64,000 nucleotides of DNA from Glandiceps talaboti (lineage: Eukaryota; Hemichordata; Enteropneusta; Spengelidae): positions 5,001 through 69,000 of the forward strand of contig NC_135555.1 of NCBI RefSeq assembly GCF_964340395.1. The letters are read 5' to 3'. Below, one piece after another: positions 34,915-46,140 of the stretch (the first letter of the stretch is position 1; the number at the start of each line of letters is the position of its first letter). A model generated the notes under the pieces. That model was given only the letters and a program-made list of their open reading frames with translations. It ran no database searches and was not told the DNA's origin. A program made the translations under genes and the position numbers.

Positions 34915-36896
34915 GTTAACATATTGCCTAATTATGAAAAAAAAATTCATTAATTATGCAAACTAAGATTATAAACTACATCATTAAGCTTTAAAGCACA
35001 CGTCATGACATGCACTTCTTTACCATCAATACATATACTAAATTATCTGACATTTAAAAGCTTGCATTCTAAAGATATTGCCTAATCATCGAAAATGATT
35101 ATTTATACATCAAACACATGAGATATGTTATGGTTGATGTGTATACCAAGGTAAATTGAATATGAAGTTTAATTACCGAAAGTCTTAATCATGCAAATTA
35201 TTCATTAAAACTAAAAACTATACCAACAAGCTTTATGTGCTTTAGTCATGGTTGATGTATGTGCCAAATTATCTGGAATTTGAAATGTGTATTCTTAAGT
35301 TATAGCTTAATTACCCCAAATCATTAATTATGCAAATTACTCATTAAAACTGAGAACTATACCAACAGGCTTTATAGGTGATATGTGAATTGTTATGGTT
35401 GATATATGTACCACTTTATATGAAATTTGAAGCTTTATAGGAATTATCAAAAGTTATTATTTATGCAAATTACGCATCACAAGTATAAACTACATGAAAA
35501 CACGTGTGTTTTGTTGTGGTTGATGAGGGTACCAAATTACATGAAATTTGGTGTTTGCATTCTTAGGATATAGCCTAATTACCAAAATTCATTAGTTAAT
35601 TTGTGGTCCAGCCAGAAGTTTAAATTTATTTTTTTTGTTTACTCTTCAGTTGTCGATATATTTACTTAACTAATTTCTTTTCCTCACGTGATATGTAAAT
35701 TTTGTTTTCTTTTTGACCTCTGGCAAATAAATATGTAGCTACACATACTTGTGCTCTTTATTATGTTTGATTTATGATGTACCAAAATAATGAAATTTGA
35801 AGCTTTCATTCTAAAGATATAATTAATTAAATTGATGTACAAATTAATTATTAAGACTAAAGCTTTTTAGGGTATGCATGCTTTAATATGGTTGATGTAT
35901 TTGCAAAATTATATGGAATTTGAAGTGTGCTTTCCCAAGATACAAAATGTGTAGCTTAATTACTGAAGATCATTGATTATTCAAATTACTCATTAAAAGT
36001 AAAAGCTATGTCAGCGAACTTTATAGGACATGTGTGCCTTTTAGTGGTTGATGTATGTACCAAATTATATGAAATTGAAGGTTCCAATCTTAAGATATCA
36101 CCTAATTATCAAACATCATTAATTATGCAAATTACTCATTAAAAGTATAAAACTAAATATTATGCCAACAAGCTTTATAGGACATATGTGCTTATTGTGG
36201 TTGATGCATATACCAAATTTTGTGGAATTGAAGAGTGCATTCTGTATATATGGCTTAAAGTTGCCATATGGATGAGAATTTGGTATTTATTTTGGGTTTT
36301 TATTTGATAAAACAGCTTCACTATGTTTTTCTACTTGAAAAAATAAAGCAAAAGAACATATACCAAGTCCATGTTCATAACTCAATACATTGCAAAAAGA
36401 TGCAAAAAGTGTAAAAGGTTTGTTATTGTACGTACAATAACAAACATTTTACACATTGTTCAGTGTTTTGCTGTTTATTGAGATGTGAACATGGACTTGG
36501 TATATGTTATTTCACATTATTTTTTCAAGTAGTAAAACATAGTGAAGCTGTTTTATCAAATAAAAATCCAAAATAAATACCAAATTCCCATCCATATGGC
36601 CACTTTAATAATTACTGAAAATCATTAATTATGCTAATTACACATTAATAAAACTAAAAAGCTATGCCAACTGGCTTTATAAGATGTGTGCTTTGTTATG
36701 GTAGATGTATGTACTAAATGTTGCAGAATTTAAGTGTGCATTCTGTAGATATAGTTTAATGACTGAAAATCATTAATTATGCAAATTTATCATTAAAATA
36801 AAAACTACATCAACAAACGTTATAGGACATATGTGCTGTTATTGTTAACTCATGTACCAAATTATATTGAATTTGAGGAATGCATTCTTAAGACAT

Positions 36897-36938
<42 letters not shown>

Positions 36939-36980
36939 GCAAAAGCTTAACATAACTTTCCCTTATGGGAGGTAAAAATA
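34915..36980. repeat. Dispersed family B: 140-150-bp tandem subrepeats, interrupted by a fold-back MITE
   Basis: About ten diverged units with a period of about 145 bp. Shared words are ACAAGCTTTATAGGACATATGTGC, in pieces, then TGGTTGATGTATGTACCAAATT, TTCTTAAGATATAGCCTAATTA and CATTAATTATGCAAATTACTC. The block is interrupted at 36257-36609 by a fold-back element. It ends with (CA)n at 36899-36934 and CCCTTATGGGAGGTAAAAAT, the family B terminal block. Reverse-oriented copies occur at 45130-46140 and 62840-64000. Confidence 0.85.
36257..36609. mobile_element. Long fold-back MITE (about 175-bp arms)
   Basis: The left arm (36257-36431) and right arm (36432-36609) are inverted copies at roughly 90 percent identity. 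The centre GTTTGTTATTGTAC/GTACAATAACAAAC is a perfect palindrome with no loop. The outer ends are AAAGTTGCCATATGGATG and CATCCATATGGCCACTTT. It sits inside a family B unit. A decayed relative of one arm is at 47325-47420. Confidence 0.93.
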
Positions 36981-37005
36981 CAAGGATGTGAAATGTGGCT
37001 TGAAA

Positions 37006-37152
37006 TGTGGTCACTAAACAGCGAACAAAGAGAGAACGATAGACAGGTCTGCTGATTACTACAGTTAATCAGACAAAAGAGGGTGCCAAGGTTACTATAT
37101 ATGCAAATTAGTCTTAGTATTCTTCTCTCATTGTTCGCTGTTAGTGACCACA
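37006..37152. mobile_element. 147-bp MITE with about 30-bp terminal inverted repeats
   Basis: The left TIR starts TGTGGTCACTAAACAGCGAA (37006-37036). The right TIR is its inverse with two small differences (37123-37152). The interior is about 86 bp with no coding capacity. A partial repeat of the right end (GTTAGTGACCACATG) follows directly. Confidence 0.9.
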
Positions 37153-37562
37153 TGTTAGTGACCACATGAGACAAAAAAATCTCCAAAGGGACTGGTGGCA
37201 GTCTATTTCAAATTTACAAATAAGTAAGAATTCAAATGTTGTGTAAGAGTAGATCCATTAGTTGTATGCAGTAAAATAGACGTGAGCTAAAAATGTTTTC
37301 CCACGGTGGGTGATTCCAAACATAAACAAACGTAAACAAACAAAATAGTGACATCTTCAACTTTGATGTAATCACGTATGGCCATATAATGTCTTTCAAA
37401 ATAAAAATATCCATACTCAAATGATACTATTTATGAGCGTACACTAAATTACAAATTGACAACCATATACTGTACAGGTACATGGACATCATTTTGCAAA
37501 AGTATTGCCAACATGACTAGGTCACCCACTATGTATATGCTACATGTACTACACTAACATAC
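37153..37562 (+). other. Intron 5: no recognised feature
   Basis: Unique intron sequence between two transposon remnants. Nothing recognised. Confidence 0.6.
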
Positions 37563-38125
37563 AGGGTTTTACATCAATTTTGGGTTATGGGGGTTCTTGG
37601 GACCCAGGGTCTGAAAATTTGGGGGTCCCACCTGCAAATCTGGGGGTCATTCACAAAATCAAGAAATTAATGTCTATGAAATAAGGAAATAGTATACTGG
37701 AGAGATCAAAATAAGCAAGAACAGAATTAAGTTCATTTGAATGAAATTGAAAAGGCAAATGAAAATACAAATAAATATTACTTAAGTTTAATGCCAGTCT
37801 TTATTCATCCATGATGCGATAAGAACAACTTTGTTATACTGTAATACATGTACATTTTTTGGGTAGTTTGTACTTTACATTCTGCTTCAAGGAAGTCAAA
37901 GTCATCTATGACAGGGCCAACCAGTTTAATAAACATTAACCTGTTTAGTCTAAGAGGATTCAGTCTATTTCTGGCCCTTTGTTTGATTGCATTCTGTACT
38001 GAGAATCCTCTCTCACAATGTGCTGATGACACTGGTATAACAAGAGCAATTTGACCTAGTATGACAAAGTCAGGATACTCATCCTTAACATCTGTGATTA
38101 TTACCTTAATAATAAGTATATTCAA
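37563..38125 (-). mobile_element. hAT transposon 3' end with transposase C-terminal dimerisation domain
   Basis: On the minus strand, 38125-37805 encodes IALVIPVSSAHCERGFSVQN, then AIKQRARNRLNPLRLNRLM, and a DFDF tail. This matches the C-terminal hAT dimerisation region. The stop is followed by non-coding DNA ending GTAAAACCCTG at about 37563, a CAGGG-type hAT terminus in reverse. Upstream (above 38125) only frameshifted remnants are visible, so the element is 5'-truncated and dead. It resembles the animal ZNF862/KIAA1586-like hAT group by motif, which is an inference. Confidence 0.85.
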
Positions 38126-38449
38126 TTCCAGCAGCAGTGCAATTAGTTATCTGCTCGTTACTAAAGAAGTTATGCTCACAATCATTCACATATTAAAGCA
38201 TTTTTCTGAAACCTCTAGAGAACCTAAACTACCACCAAACTTATATTTCAAAATGTTTATGAAAATTTACTCCAATATGTAATGAAATGTGATGATCATT
38301 GAAACATTTCACCAAAGCAGGCTAACAGGGTCAGTAGACTGGGCATGTGAATGTCACCTGACAATAGAGTCTCACAAAGTGCATAGCAGGCTGTGTTCTT
38401 TTTTTCGTGTATTTTCTTTGAATTCCTATGGGCATGGGCAAATGATCAA
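38126..38449 (+). other. Intron 5: possible frameshifted hAT remains
   Basis: Short disrupted frames on the minus strand may be leftover transposase sequence. Nothing further can be supported. Confidence 0.35.
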
Positions 38450-38590
38450 TTGGTTATTACCCGATATAACCTCTTCATTCGTCGTATCTCTGGTCATGCC
38501 GTTTCTGCAATGTGACAATTATCGTACCACTCATACTATGCAGAAATGGCACTCATAGTGAGCAAAGAGATTATATTGGGTAATGACATC
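38450..38590. mobile_element. 140-bp inverted-repeat (fold-back) element
   Basis: The outer arms ATTACCCGATATAACCTCTT and AGAGATTATATTGGGTAAT are inverted with two or three changes. Inner arms ATGCCGTTTCTGCA and TGCAGAAATGGCA also pair. The result is a near-continuous hairpin with a small loop. No coding capacity. Confidence 0.8.
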
Positions 38591-39319
38591 ATTTTATTGA
38601 GAAATATTACTGATAAATTATTACCTAATTATTGGCCTGAACATTGAATGTCATCTTTATGCTATAGGTAGATAATGTGGAATGCAGAATTGCTGTTAAA
38701 GGTAGTACATATATTCAACACTAAATTTCTGTACATTAAGATTTACCATCCGATTCCTATAAATTTACTTTGCCACCCACCACATTTCTATGATATATTG
38801 TTTAACGGTTTGAAGAGACCTGTAAGGTTATCTTGCTAGAGGTACTTACCTGAAAGGGAATATTTACAGACATGATATGAAAATAATGTGAAGAATGAAA
38901 ATTTATTGCATCTATTAGCATGACATATATAGTACACATCATTATCACTTGAATTAGACATATTTTGAAAATGTTCAATATAACTCTCTGTAGAGAGTGA
39001 AATGCAGCAGATTGATCTAGAATTCTATTTGTTGTTTGCATCCATGTGATTATTACCTCACTATTACAGGCCAAAGTTACTTCATTCTGTATAATATTGA
39101 TCAATTTGATTAAAACCTGAACAAGGCAAGGCTGCTGTGTTTGCCCTTTGCCCTTTGCCCTATTGTGTTCATATGTCATACAAGACAATACACCTGAAAT
39201 CTGTAAAACGGTAAATAAAACAATTAAGTCTTAATTTGTCATGATAAATTCTGATCAGCACATCGACATCAACAATTTTTTGCTAAATAATTGTAATTTG
39301 GTTACATTTTGATATTATT
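38591..39319 (+). other. Intron 5: no recognised feature
   Basis: Unique intron sequence. A 128-codon minus-strand open frame (38802-39188) was inspected and has no recognisable domain or coding character; not called as a gene. Confidence 0.55.
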
Positions 39320-40300
39320 TTTTTAATATTACCTTGGGTATCTGGTTGGGAAATTGTTAAAATCAAAATGATCTTACCACCGGTGTGTGATTTGGGTAAA
39401 AAATGTGATTTTTGGTCAAAATACTTAAACTCAAAAACTACAGGGCAGATCTCTGAAATTTGGTGGGGACATTCTTAAGGGTGTTTAGATTAAGAAATGT
39501 TCACGACATGATGATCCCATCAGTGATGTGCAAATTAGGGCAAACAGTGTTTCTTTTGGGTCAAAAATCTTTAATTCCAAAACTACTAAGCAGATTGGGA
39601 TGCGCCTGGGGGTGTATAGATGAAGAAATATAAAGCATATAATGATTTCATCAGTGATACGCAAATTATGTGTGAATTTTGGTCAAAACGTATATCTCAA
39701 AAAGTACTTGTTCAATAAGACTGAAACTTTGTGAGCTGTTTCTAGAAGTGTTATTCTGCAGATTTTCTTCAAAACATTTTGGCACAATTGGCCCTAGAAA
39801 CCATGACCACACCCTTAGCAACTACCAAATGGTAGTATATTTTGGTTAAATAACAACATCATCTGGTTGCAAGTGAGTAAACATTCAAAAAATATATGCA
39901 AATACCCCTAGCAGTCATGACCACGGCCATAGCAACAGCAAAACAGCTGTGGTGTATTTCACAAAGATAACAAGGTTTCTGAGACAAATGAAGAAACATT
40001 CAAAAAGTGATTCTTAGAAAAATGAACATTCAAAAAGTGTATGCAAATATACCTAGCAACAAGACCATGCCCATAACAACAGCCAAATGAGCACATATAT
40101 TGCAAAGATAACATCAGAGATTCATAGACAAGCGAATGGACATTCCAAAAATATGTAAATATGCCTAGCAACAATACCACACCCATAGCAACAGCCAATA
40201 GCCATTTGTAGTATATTGCAAAAATAACAACAGGGTTGATAGGCAACTGGATAATCATTCAGCAAATGAATACCTATATTTAGAAAATCCAAGACGGTTA
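39320..40300 (+). mobile_element. Dispersed family A, copy of about 1 kb lacking a clear left end
   Basis: Contains the body words CTTGGGTATCTGGTTGGGAA, TGTGATTTGGGTAAAAAAT, TTTGGTGGGGACATTCTTAA, GGCACAATTGGCCCTAG, then four subrepeats with ATGCAAATA, CTAGCAACAA and CATAGCAACAGC. The end is the family A tail (TAGGCAACTGGATAATCATT, CAGCAAATGAA). Confidence 0.8.
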
Positions 40301-41229
40301 AGAAGATTTTTGCTCAACAAATTTGTGTGGGAAAATGCAGGGTAGTGAAAAAAAAATGGAAAAGTCTTTTGCTCAACATTTGTTGTTTTAGTAAGATAAC
40401 TATGAGATAGTGAAGAAGTTAAGAATTATACATTTCAGTTGAGCTGTGTTTGTATGGAGTTTTACTGGATATGAAGCTGAAGTATTGATTTTCTAGAAAG
40501 AGATTACATCTATGGAATATTTGAAAAGCTAAACGTTAACAGAAAACTATTAGGCTAAGAGTAATTGAAAGCTAACACCACTAGGTACCATAATAGATAT
40601 ATTCAGAAGTTTAAAATTACTGAATTGGTAATTGGAAAGACCTTATCTGATGTGTCCTGTGTAGGGTTAAACTAGCAATCACAGACTTTGGATAAAATAA
40701 CTCATCCAGTCTAATTGGTCAGATTTTGTCCAGTTTTTTGAAAGGAGACATACTTTAAATGTAAATATTGTGATGAGATGTATTACTCCTTAAAAGACAG
40801 AAAAGTTTTCTCAGGGTAAAAAACCACAGAAATATGGATGATAGGGCTCATAGATGGCCGGATGAAACTGCATGCCTTTGAGGCTGCGTGAAACTTAAAG
40901 ATCTGAGACATAAAAAACTTTGTCCCCAAGTCTACTATTTACACATCTTTGATATTACTTTGAATATAGAAGATGGGGCTAAGATGATTCACCCAGTGCG
41001 CACCCCAGTGAACCTACTGTATACAAATTTTAATGTAAAATCAGGTCTGAATACCTCCTCTGTTCCATGTCATGCATCAATTGCCATACAGTTCATGAAT
41101 AGCACAGTGACTATTAAACAGTACAGTGTATATGTCTATCCAGGTATAGGTTTTCAGTGAGACAGCTACTGTAGGTGCACTGCTGTGTGCTCTCAAATCA
41201 AAGACAACAATTTTGTTGTGGGTCAAAAT
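40301..41229 (+). other. Intron 5: no recognised feature
   Basis: Unique intron sequence. A 90-codon plus-strand open frame at 40888-41160 has no recognisable domain. Confidence 0.5.
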
Positions 41230-41950
41230 ATGAAAAGTGGCTTTCTTTCTTTCCGTGGACGGTGGCTTGGAAAACAAACAAAAGTATATATCGGTCTAAC
41301 AGAGAACAACTTCAAACAGAGATACGCCAACCACAAACAGTCATTCAAACATGAAAAACACGAAAACAGCACAGAACTATCAAAACACATTTGGAAACTG
41401 AAAAGAAACAATGAGCCTTTTTCCGTATCCTGGTCCATCAACAAGAAAGCCCAAGCATACACCAATAAAACAAAACGATGCAACCTGTGTTTAACCGAAA
41501 AACTAACTATTATTAAAGCAGACAAAAGCTCCACACTAAACAAAAGAACTGAGTTGATATCCAAATGCCGACACGAGAATAAGTTTTATTTGTCCAGCTT
41601 CAATAGAGCATCTATCACCTAAACTATTAAACCCGTTAACTAACGGAACATCAAAGCCCAACATGGAACAACCCGCCAACACTTACTTGTCCGCACCCAA
41701 TAACCCACACAATAACAACCAACACCTCCACACATACAACACCTACCCACCGACACAGACAATAGTGATGGTATTTCTATTGTCTACACTCTATATATAC
41801 AGCATACCCAGAGAGTAGGCCTCAGAGTGTCTGATGATCGCAATATGCGTGAAACTCCGAGTTACACCCAAGAAAGAGTTCCAGTACTACCAAAACTATT
41901 ACGCTCTGCCACTGCGGTATAGAGCACTGTCTTAGCAGATTGATACTCAC
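41230..41950 (+). mobile_element. Penelope-like element 3' end with GIY-YIG endonuclease fragment
   Basis: The open frame ending at the TAA at 41620-41622 encodes KVYIGLTENNFKQRYANHK, NSTELSKHIWKLK, RCNLCLTEKL, LNKRTELISKCRHENKFYL. These are the hallmark motifs of the C-terminal GIY-YIG nuclease of Penelope-like retroelements: YIG, catalytic arginine in FKQRY, glutamate in TELSKHIW, CxxC, and a terminal Cys/His pair. The first GIY strand and the whole reverse transcriptase are missing, so this is a 5'-truncated copy. The downstream C-rich 3' UTR (41623-41820) leads to a hammerhead ribozyme motif and a (TA)n run. Confidence 0.93.
41821..41882 (+). ncRNA. Hammerhead ribozyme motif of the Penelope-like element
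   Basis: The catalytic core is complete. CTGATGA (41831-41837) is followed by helix II (C-G-C over loop AATAT to G-C-G, with a T-T mismatch at its base), then GAAA (41851-41854), then a 3-bp helix III (ACT with AGT over loop CCG). The predicted cleavage nucleotide is T41863. Helix I pairs GTGT (41827-41830) with ACAC (41864-41867), with a possible outer extension CTC (41821-41823) with GAG (41876-41878). The order fits a type I hammerhead with short helix III, as described in terminal repeats of Penelope-like elements. The T-T mismatch may reduce activity. Confidence 0.8.
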
Positions 41951-41954
41951 CGAG

Positions 41955-41955
41955 T

Positions 41956-41984
<29 letters not shown>
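41955..41984. repeat. (TA)n microsatellite
   Basis: About 14 TA repeats directly after the Penelope-like 3' region; probably at or near the insertion boundary. Confidence 0.95.
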
Positions 41985-41986
<2 letters not shown>

Positions 41987-42006
41987 CCACAATAATTTAT
42001 AGCGTC

Positions 42007-42120
42007 CATATCAGCAAAAGTATACTGTTTCATTTGCTAATTGACAACATTAGAAAGGCTACATGCTAGGTTTGTAAAGAAATAAACCAATTGACACAGT
42101 ATACTTTTACACTTGATATG
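42007..42120. repeat. Inverted repeat with AAAAGTATACTGT arms
   Basis: CATATCA, then AAAAGTATACTGT (42015-42028), is mirrored by ACAGTATACTTTT (42096-42110), then TGATATG. Pairing continues imperfectly inward (AATTGAC-type words). Total span is about 114 bp. Probably a small MITE. Confidence 0.75.
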
Positions 42121-44060
42121 AATAAACAAGTGTAGCACATACAGAAAGTGCTTTACTTCAGTGTTACTCGTTGTAACATTAATCAAGTAGTCAGTGCAGT
42201 GATATGAATAGTGGGCTTGCAATGGACTGTCCTGTTGCAGCAGGAAATTGAAATGCTCAGCAGTTACTTAAGTTAGTATTCTAGTCTCATAGAAAACTGT
42301 AAATGTGACTTCCTGTGAAATAATCATGCTATTTCAGCTATGATGGTGACAGTGGTTTTGTAAAAATTTTCCAATGTGTAGCTTGCTTTATTTTCACACC
42401 TACGTAGGGCTCACATCAAAATTGCATTATTTCAATCATAATAAACTGCCTCCAATCTTTGATGACATTTGCAATAACTGTATTTGTGATATGGTTGCTT
42501 ACCATATCCAACAAATAGACTGTATAATATATCAACCCTCAGAGAAAAATGTCAATTTGTGAATCATTATGTATATAATCCTCAATGGCATTACCATGAG
42601 ATAACAAATGGTGATGTCACATAGATTATGAAATACTAAAAGTAGAGATAATGATACAATCAGCATTTTGGTTGGATAATCCACTAAAGTTAGCTAGCAC
42701 TTACAATGTGTACTCTAAATCCTTAGGGAGACATTATCTAAGAAATGGCTGCACTAATAAACTGAAAGTATGTCATTGAAAATATCACTGCAGGATTTTG
42801 ACCTCCTCTGTAATGTACATTACTTGCAAACTTACAGTTGTTCTGCTCCATTTCCGAAGCTTTTTGATATATTTTGTAAGCCATAAGTTGTTAATGGAAA
42901 CAGCCAGATGTTTGCAGTGATGTAGTTTTGTAGTAGTGGTTGAAATATTGGTTTAAGAGTTGACATTGGAACTAAAGCTACTCAATAATTGAAAATCACT
43001 ACATGTATATTGACAGAGTACTGTGTAAATAAGTCATACTATACAGTTATGGAAATTATGCACCTTTACCCTATACCCAAAGTACAGTGTTATGGTGTCA
43101 AAAGCACTTTGCTTTATGCATTTGCATTACTATCATTTCTCATCGCTGAATATTTTGAGAAAATTGTATTTTGCAAAATGTCATCAAATGTGAATACTCT
43201 TGGATCATTTTGACTATGATTTGTAAGTAAGGACAGTTTGCCTGATTCCAATGTAAAATAATTATGCCATTATTGAATTTTTGAATTTGGTCAAAAATTA
43301 TTCTAAAATTTAAATTTAAAATCCAACTACTGGTAATGCAGGAAGTATAGAATTAGTTTTGGTACACTTGTACCATTGCAGTGAGGGTACTAGCACAATG
43401 CAAGATTTGTCACTATTAAAACACCCTACTTTCCACCAACATGAACCTTACTTTAATAGATACCATTTCTCATTTTCCTGGCACTATTTGTAAAAGTTAA
43501 AACATCACATATTTATATAACCTTTTGTGCATCTGGAAAAATTGAACTTAAAATTTCTTGTAGGTTGGAGTGGATTATTCCATGGAATGTTGTCATACCA
43601 GCATGTCATTGTATTGCATTTAAGAGGTCAGAGGATTATCAATATGATGCCTAGAATACCCACTGAAGAGCTTAGCAAAAAAAAAGTCATTTCATTATAC
43701 CATAAGATTAATAGGAGTGATACGCATGTATTTTTGAATAGAAGAAGATATCAGACTAGTTGTATAGCTTATAAATTACTAAGCTTACAAGCTTAAAGCT
43801 AGATGTAATATTATGAAATGAAACTTTTTTTTGGATATGATATGATATGATGTGTTTTGTTGTTAATGTTGCATTAAAAGACAAAGATGCTACAGTTGTG
43901 TAAAATGGAGGACCACATTAACCGTCCAGAATTGACTAAAAATCTAAACTGCATAAGATGGGAGCTTTGTCCCTAGGTAATGAATGATTTTGAAATGCTC
44001 GTGTTTAAAACAGCAACTGCCAACAGGATAAAAGACTTCTTAAAAGTGTTTTTATGAGCC
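42121..44060 (+). other. Intron 5: no recognised feature
   Basis: About 1.9 kb of unique AT-rich intron. Open frames at 42374-42562, 42989-43213 and 43527-43796 have no domain signal. Confidence 0.55.
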
Positions 44061-44890
44061 CTAGGCACATGTAACCGGCGACCTGAAGGCAGGTATTGAA
44101 TGAAACCTGTCATTTAGTGGGTGAGATGCATCATTGAGAATTGACATACCTTTCCTACGGAGAGCCTGTTTGTACAGTTCTCCAAGCTCTGTGAACTTGA
44201 ACCCTACAAGTCTACTACATATGTTTACAATTCTCGACAGTCTTGTCTTATCTATAACAGAAAGATGACCAAACCATGAGACGATATTAAAAGTTAGAAC
44301 ACTCTCAATGCAGCAACGATACATAGAGAGACTAGAACATGGGTGCTAACGTTGAAACTCTTTAGTTTCCTCAAAAGAAAAAGACGTTGCTGAGCCTTTT
44401 TATAGATACTATCAGTGTTTTCCCTGAAATTGAGTTTCTGATCCATGTGAGAACCAAAATACTTAAATGACGTCACTATTTTCACATCCTGGCCATCAAT
44501 ACTAACTGGTTTCATTTTATCTGAGCTGCTACGATTAATAAGAATTAATTCCTTCATCTTGTTGATATTTAACGTGAGAAAACTGTCTATGAACCAAGAG
44601 CACAAATATCCTATACCTAGAAAGTACTTTGACAAAGAATCCTCAACTTTCAGTCCGACAACTAATGCCATATCATCGGCGAATTTGATAAGAGTTAAAA
44701 CATCATTAGAAAGCCTGACTTCGTTGGTATAAATTGAAAACAAAATGGGCGAAAGGACACAGCCCTGTGGTGGACCTGTATTTATGGTTAGTTCATCAGA
44801 CACATGACCATTAACAAGGACACGTTGTGGTCGATCACTTAAAAACTGCCTTATCCAAAGCACAACCTCTAAATTGACCTCTAAATCTAA
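44061..44890 (-). mobile_element. Non-LTR retrotransposon reverse transcriptase fragment
   Basis: The minus-strand frame 44863-44294 begins inside the palm domain and encodes WIRQFLSDRPQRVLVNG, GPPQGCVLSPILFSIYTNE, KFADDMALV (catalytic FADD at 44672-44683), LNINKMKELILI and KAQQRLFLLRKLK. A frameshift near 44300-44325 moves the thumb region to a second frame ending at 44061 (IESVLTFNIVSWFGHL, RIVNICSRLVG). The 5' part is missing above about 44890. The fragment is long and shows one main frameshift, so it may be younger than the other LINE remains here. Confidence 0.93.
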
Positions 44891-45129
44891 AAGCCTATTA
44901 TATTAATTCATTATGAGTATTCACAAAAATTGTGTGAAAGAGCAGTGATTTTGTTAAGGGCAGTATGAAGTAGGTAATATTTACCCAAATTCCCCAGGTA
45001 TTTTACCATGGTTCCACACCAAAGTCAAAGTTATGGTACAAGATATGGAAATTTTGGCACCCATATTAATTGCTTACCTTGGGTAATACCCAACATTAGC
45101 AAAAACACTAAAGTATCAGATTCTATCAA
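44891..45129 (+). other. Intron 5: no recognised feature
   Basis: Short unique stretch after the LINE fragment. Confidence 0.5.
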
Positions 45130-45179
45130 TCTATTTTTTCTGTAAGGGGAGGTATTAAAATGGCAGTGTCTGTGTGTAT

Positions 45180-45210
<31 letters not shown>

Positions 45211-46140
45211 CGTCCATCTGTGTGTGTCTGTGTGTCTGTCTGTGTCATCATTTTCTTAAAAAACGGTTGGCTCAATTATAATGAAATTTGATATAATGTT
45301 AGGGGTAATGGCTAGAACTGATTAGTTTTTGAGCGAGATCTGTTCATGTTAATTAGGTCAATCTATATATCAATAAAATCGACTAATTAAGCAATATCTT
45401 AAGACTATACTTCAATTTCAATATGATTTAGTACATGCGTTAAACATAACAAAGTGCATATGTCCTGTAGAATTTGTTGATGAACCTTACAGTGTTAATG
45501 AATAATTTGCATAATTGATTATGTTCGGTAATTAGACTATCTTAAGAATACATACTTCAATTTCAATATAATAAGCCATATTCCATCTCGCGGCAGATCT
45601 CACAAGATCCCATGAGATCCCATAGAGTACATAGGAACCACATTAGGGTGGGTCAAGCTGAAGTGTCAAATGCTTAATTTATGTTCTCAACATCATCGTA
45701 CATACAGTACAATGTATATGATTGATCAAGTGAAGCAAACTTGTGGTTTTAAAAATGATATGCATATGGGGAATGTAAGTCACCAGCAGGGGTTTCATAA
45801 CTAGCCTTCAGACGGCAATGTATGGCCATCTGGGTGTAGATGAAGAGCCGGTTGAAATCGACAGTCTCACGTTTGAAATCAGTTTCGACACAAATTTGAA
45901 AATACTACGTTTTGAATTAGAGTTGGATCCTCTCGAGGGATGGCAGGCCCCATGGTTATAGGAAATCTTGCTTGCCAGGCTGTGAAATTGCTATATTGTA
46001 TCATTTAAAGCTTGATGATGCAACTTATAAGCTATATAGTTAATTTGCATATTAAATGAATGATTTTTTTTATGATTAAACAATACAATATGTTAACTAT
46101 GTAAGCTTCAAACTTCATACACATTTTCGTAACATTAAAT
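45130..46140. repeat. Dispersed family B, reverse orientation
   Basis: A terminal block with (TCTG)n at 45176-45245 is followed by AAACGGTTGGCTCAATTATA, GGGGTAATGGCTAGAACTGA and then 145-bp-type units in the opposite orientation to 34915-36980 (ACTTCAATTTCAATATGATT, GTTAATGAATAATTTGCATA). It is interrupted or decayed at about 45560-46000, where no family words are visible. The last unit words end near 46140. Confidence 0.75.

Noticed and set aside
37995-38050. A second CTGATGA-type word considered as a hammerhead core
   Set aside because: No GAAA at a suitable distance and no helix pairing; the site lies within hAT transposase sequence.
38802-39188. 128-codon minus-strand open frame
   Set aside because: Length is notable but there is no recognisable domain, and it sits in transposon-rich intron DNA.
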